This document shows positions 62,100-64,000 of a stretch of 64,000 nt of DNA, in pieces. Both the position numbers and the translations under genes were made by a program. The notes below the pieces were generated by a model, which was given only the letters and a program-made list of their open reading frames with translations, was not told the origin of the DNA and ran no database searches. Source of the stretch: an uncultured Lachnospiraceae bacterium (GTDB lineage Bacteria; Bacillota; Clostridia; Lachnospirales; Lachnospiraceae). Positions within the stretch are counted from its first letter, which is position 1; every line of letters begins with the position of its first letter. The stretch is from positions 1-64,000 of the forward strand of contig CAMWPB010000018.1 of the NCBI GenBank assembly GCA_947176065.1, read 5' to 3'.

Positions 62100-62210
62100 G
62101 AGAATGCCGCATTTACGGCATTCTCGCGTGTGAAAAAAGTCTGCGTAGCAGACTTAGTGATTCTTGGCGCCGCGCCCTATGGCGCGACGTCTGTAGAAGT
62201 ACTTCACGCG
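62100..62210 (-). repeat. Structured element, copy C, overlapping a stop codon
   Basis: Read on the minus strand: outer stem CGCGTGA with TCACACGCG (two-base bulge), core AGTACTTCT and AGAATCACTAAGT, an apical hairpin CGCGCC-ATAG-GGCGCG, an extra AAGTCTGC/GCAGACTT hairpin, then a final hairpin GAGAATGCCG with CGGCATTCTC. The TGA of the SGNH gene at 62204 lies in the outer stem. Parts and order match copies A and B. Confidence 0.68.
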
Positions 62211-63241
62211 TCGGGGAACAGGCAGTCCGCGAATCTCTGTGCAAGCAGCTCCCGTCCCGCGTCATTAAAGTGGATATAATCCGTCATATAATCCAGATAA
62301 TTGTCCTCGTTGATGGTGCCGTAAAAGTTGTCGATAAAGGAAACGCTGACGTCCATGGTGGCGTCCCGCTCCTTCTGCAGATAGTGGCTTAAGGTGCCGT
62401 GGCCTAAGTCCGCCCGGTCGCCGTTCTGGAAATTGCCGTCCTCGCCGATGCTGTGGCAGAAGGTGTGGGACATGACCACAATGCGGATATGGGGATAGGC
62501 ATCCTGAATGGCTTTCACGCCCGAACGCAGTGCGCCCGTGTAGGTAATCTCGTCGTAGGGGGCGTTGGGATCGTCACAGGGACGTTTGTTGATATAGTCG
62601 CTGCCGTCGTACATCACACAGATCATATCCACGGTATTCATGTCAAGTTCGGAAAGCATCTGCGCCGTTTTTGCAAAATTCTCGTCGTAGCTGTAGGTGG
62701 CTGCCGTCTTCATCAGGTCGAAATCTCCGCTGGCGAGACTCTTAGCCACATAGGAGAAGGAGAAAGCGTCCAGAATATAGCCGTCATTATAAGAGGCAAA
62801 CTGTGCCGCCATGGTGGTTCCCGTAAAGGAGCCGTTATAGACCGTGGCCCCTGTTTTCCTGGCAATCTGTTCCGCCAGACCGTTCTCGCCCTGCTCCAGA
62901 GAAAAAGGGTCGTCGCCCAGACAGAGGATCGTGGTCACGCCGTCGTCCTCGTAGCCCTCGCGCTTGTCGGGAGCGAGAGGAATCAGGCTGTCCATAACTT
63001 CGATATCGAAATCTGTGGTCTGGAAATTCGGATCGTAGTCGGAGGGAGTCCCTTTGTTCCATTTGTAGAGACGGAAAGCCGAGAATCCGATGACCAGCAC
63101 AATGGCGGCCAACAGGATCAGATGAATATTGATGCGAAAACCGCCGGATCCTGTTTTCTCGAGGGATTTTTCTGACACTTCTGTCATGTTCTTTTTCTGC
63201 CGTATCTCTTTTTTCTTATTTTCTTCCATAGTTCTATTCAT
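62204..63241 (-). CDS. Membrane-anchored SGNH-fold protein with altered active site
   Basis: The 345-residue product has a charged cytoplasmic N-terminus, one membrane helix (37-57) and an outside SGNH-like domain that is a paralogue of the one at 42639 (shared TYTGAL segment, D-x-x-H near the end: D322, H325). At the nucleophile place it reads LGDDPF (D111 where Ser is expected), and the block III asparagine appears replaced by S215 in YDGSDYIN. It may be a pseudo-enzyme that binds glycan or a partner instead of hydrolysing esters. AAAGG precedes its ATG; it is followed by structured element C. Confidence 0.85.
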   Translation of the reverse strand: MNRTMEENKKKEIRQKKNMTEVSEKSLEKTGSGGFRINIHLILLAAIVLVIGFSAFRLYKWNKGTPSDYDPNFQTTDFDIEVMDSLIPLAPDKREGYEDDGVTTILCLGDDPFSLEQGENGLAEQIARKTGATVYNGSFTGTTMAAQFASYNDGYILDAFSFSYVAKSLASGDFDLMKTAATYSYDENFAKTAQMLSELDMNTVDMICVMYDGSDYINKRPCDDPNAPYDEITYTGALRSGVKAIQDAYPHIRIVVMSHTFCHSIGEDGNFQNGDRADLGHGTLSHYLQKERDATMDVSVSFIDNFYGTINEDNYLDYMTDYIHFNDAGRELLAQRFADCLFPDA

Positions 63242-63390
63242 ATCCTTTCTGAACGTTCTTATACGCTGTCGGGCGTTGATTTACCATTCTGTAATAATCG
63301 TATTTATTCTACTATGATTTTTTCTAAAAATCCACAGAAAAAAGCCCCATCATAAAATCTTAATAACTTACAAAAAATATGGCGGACAAC

Positions 63391-63442
63391 AGAAAAAGAA
63401 CGCTGCCCGGTATCCGAAGATTTCGAACGGCGTTCTTTTTCT
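63391..63442 (-). terminator. Strong Rho-independent terminator
   Basis: AGAAAAAGAACGC and GCGTTCTTTTTCT form a long stem extended by GCC/GGC around a large loop. On the minus strand the stem ends in TTCTTTTTCTG, so it ends the zinc-ribbon gene. It is nearly symmetric and could also work on the plus strand. Confidence 0.75.
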
Positions 63443-63454
63443 CTGTTTTTCGTA

Positions 63455-63778
63455 TCATACCATAGATACGGCGTTTTCCCGCGGGCCCGGTTCCGGTGCA
63501 GCGTAGGAGTGGATCGCCGGCTGTGCAAGCTGCCGCTGCAGCTCCTTATACCATTTGCTGTACTTATACATACGATATGTAGTGCTCAGTTTCCTGAGCT
63601 GCTCATCGTCGGCACAGCAGACCGTGAAAGAAACTCGCTGCGATTCATCCATAGACGCATAGTCCAGATAACTGAGTTTAAGCTCGGTTATCAGTCCCTG
63701 ACATTTGGGGCAAAACTGCTTATGCCCATTCAGCATATGAACCCGCTGGCAACGCTTACAGTAATGCATGTACATCAT
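63455..63778 (-). CDS. Small zinc-ribbon protein
   Basis: The 107-residue protein has an N-terminal zinc ribbon: YCKRCQ (CxxC) and FCPKCQ (CxxC) about 14 residues apart, then a helical, charged segment with YRMYKYSKWYKELQ and a Pro/Ala-rich tail. No further domain is recognised. Small zinc-ribbon proteins like this occur widely in Clostridia with unknown roles, possibly in nucleic-acid or protein binding. The first of three clustered ATGs has AAGGGGA six bases upstream. It has its own promoter and terminator, so it is probably independent of the glycan genes. Confidence 0.8.
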   Translation of the reverse strand: MMYMHYCKRCQRVHMLNGHKQFCPKCQGLITELKLSYLDYASMDESQRVSFTVCCADDEQLRKLSTTYRMYKYSKWYKELQRQLAQPAIHSYAAPEPGPRENAVSMV

Positions 63779-63830
63779 GAAAATTCCCCTTTTCCAATGA
63801 CCCCTGTAAGGTAACCGTTTGTCTGTTGCC

Positions 63831-63858
63831 CTTATATTGTGTCAGTTGAAGCGGTCAA
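63831..63858 (-). promoter_or_regulatory. Sigma-A type promoter of the zinc-ribbon gene
   Basis: On the minus strand TTGACC (63858-63853) and TATAAG (63836-63831) are 16 bases apart, about 50 bases before the gene. Both boxes match five of six consensus bases. The remaining sequence to 64000 is AT-rich and shows no gene or repeat that I can support. Confidence 0.55.
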
Positions 63859-64000
63859 AGTCAAGCGTATATTAGCGAGAAATGCCATAAAATGGGTGTA
63901 AAATATCGCGCAATTATCGCGGAAAAGGCGTAAATAACGATCAATCTGCCAATTTACATAATTTGACGACCCTCCGCGTGTGACAAAAATCTTGATATTA

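Noticed and set aside
1..64000. tRNA, rRNA, prophage or complete insertion sequence
   Set aside because: No clover-leaf, rRNA-like sequence, integrase or transposase was recognised on either strand.

Overview
The window looks like a contig from a Gram-positive Clostridia genome, most likely Lachnospiraceae. The grounds are moderately high GC, AGGAGG-type ribosome binding sites with some GTG and TTG starts, secreted proteins with Ser-Glu-Asn-Asp type linkers and BspA-like leucine-rich repeats, and the absence of any outer-membrane genes. This assignment is inference from sequence style; no rRNA, tRNA, CRISPR array, integrase or complete insertion sequence was seen. The first ~120 bases are almost pure C and are probably an assembly or sequencing artefact at a contig end.

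Almost the whole window is a cell-surface glycan and cell-envelope island of 47 genes. 1-9127: a truncated acyltransferase, an AT-rich polytopic glycosyltransferase-like protein, a polysaccharide deacetylase, an LpxD-like acyltransferase, then a CotH kinase / VTC polyphosphate polymerase / DUF4956 cassette and another GT-C-like membrane protein. 9119-21185: three secreted repeat proteins (one glucosaminidase with Ig-like domains, two BspA-like LRR proteins) and a convergent XRE regulator. 21405-31909: a glycan-building block with a GT-C-like protein, GT2, two GT4 and GT8 enzymes, UDP-glucose dehydrogenase, UDP-glucuronate epimerase, a GtrB-like polyprenyl-phosphate glycosyltransferase and a ChbG-like deacetylase. 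32077-33369: a lone AAA/DUF4143 ATPase of different style.

33380-48155: an O-acylation block with SGNH and MBOAT proteins, GT2, several polytopic proteins, a FkbH-like HAD protein next to an acyl carrier protein, and a VOC protein. 48281-55693: GtrA, a large membrane protein, a radical SAM/SPASM protein, an SGNH lipoprotein and a three-gene ABC-2 transporter. 55736-63778: an FAD oxidoreductase, a DUF6077-like protein apparently split in two, an MBOAT/SGNH pair, a degenerate SGNH protein and a small zinc-ribbon protein.

A working model: cytoplasmic GTs use UDP-sugars including uronic acids; GtrB/GtrA-like proteins supply and flip polyprenyl-phosphate sugars; the polytopic GT-C-like proteins transfer them outside; MBOAT plus SGNH partners and deacetylases then modify the product, with FkbH/ACP as a possible source of an unusual acyl group. 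The strongest non-coding signals are three copies of a structured element with compensatory stem changes (27531, 46043 and 62100, two of them overlapping stop codons) and a separate ~135 nt long-stem element at 34414.
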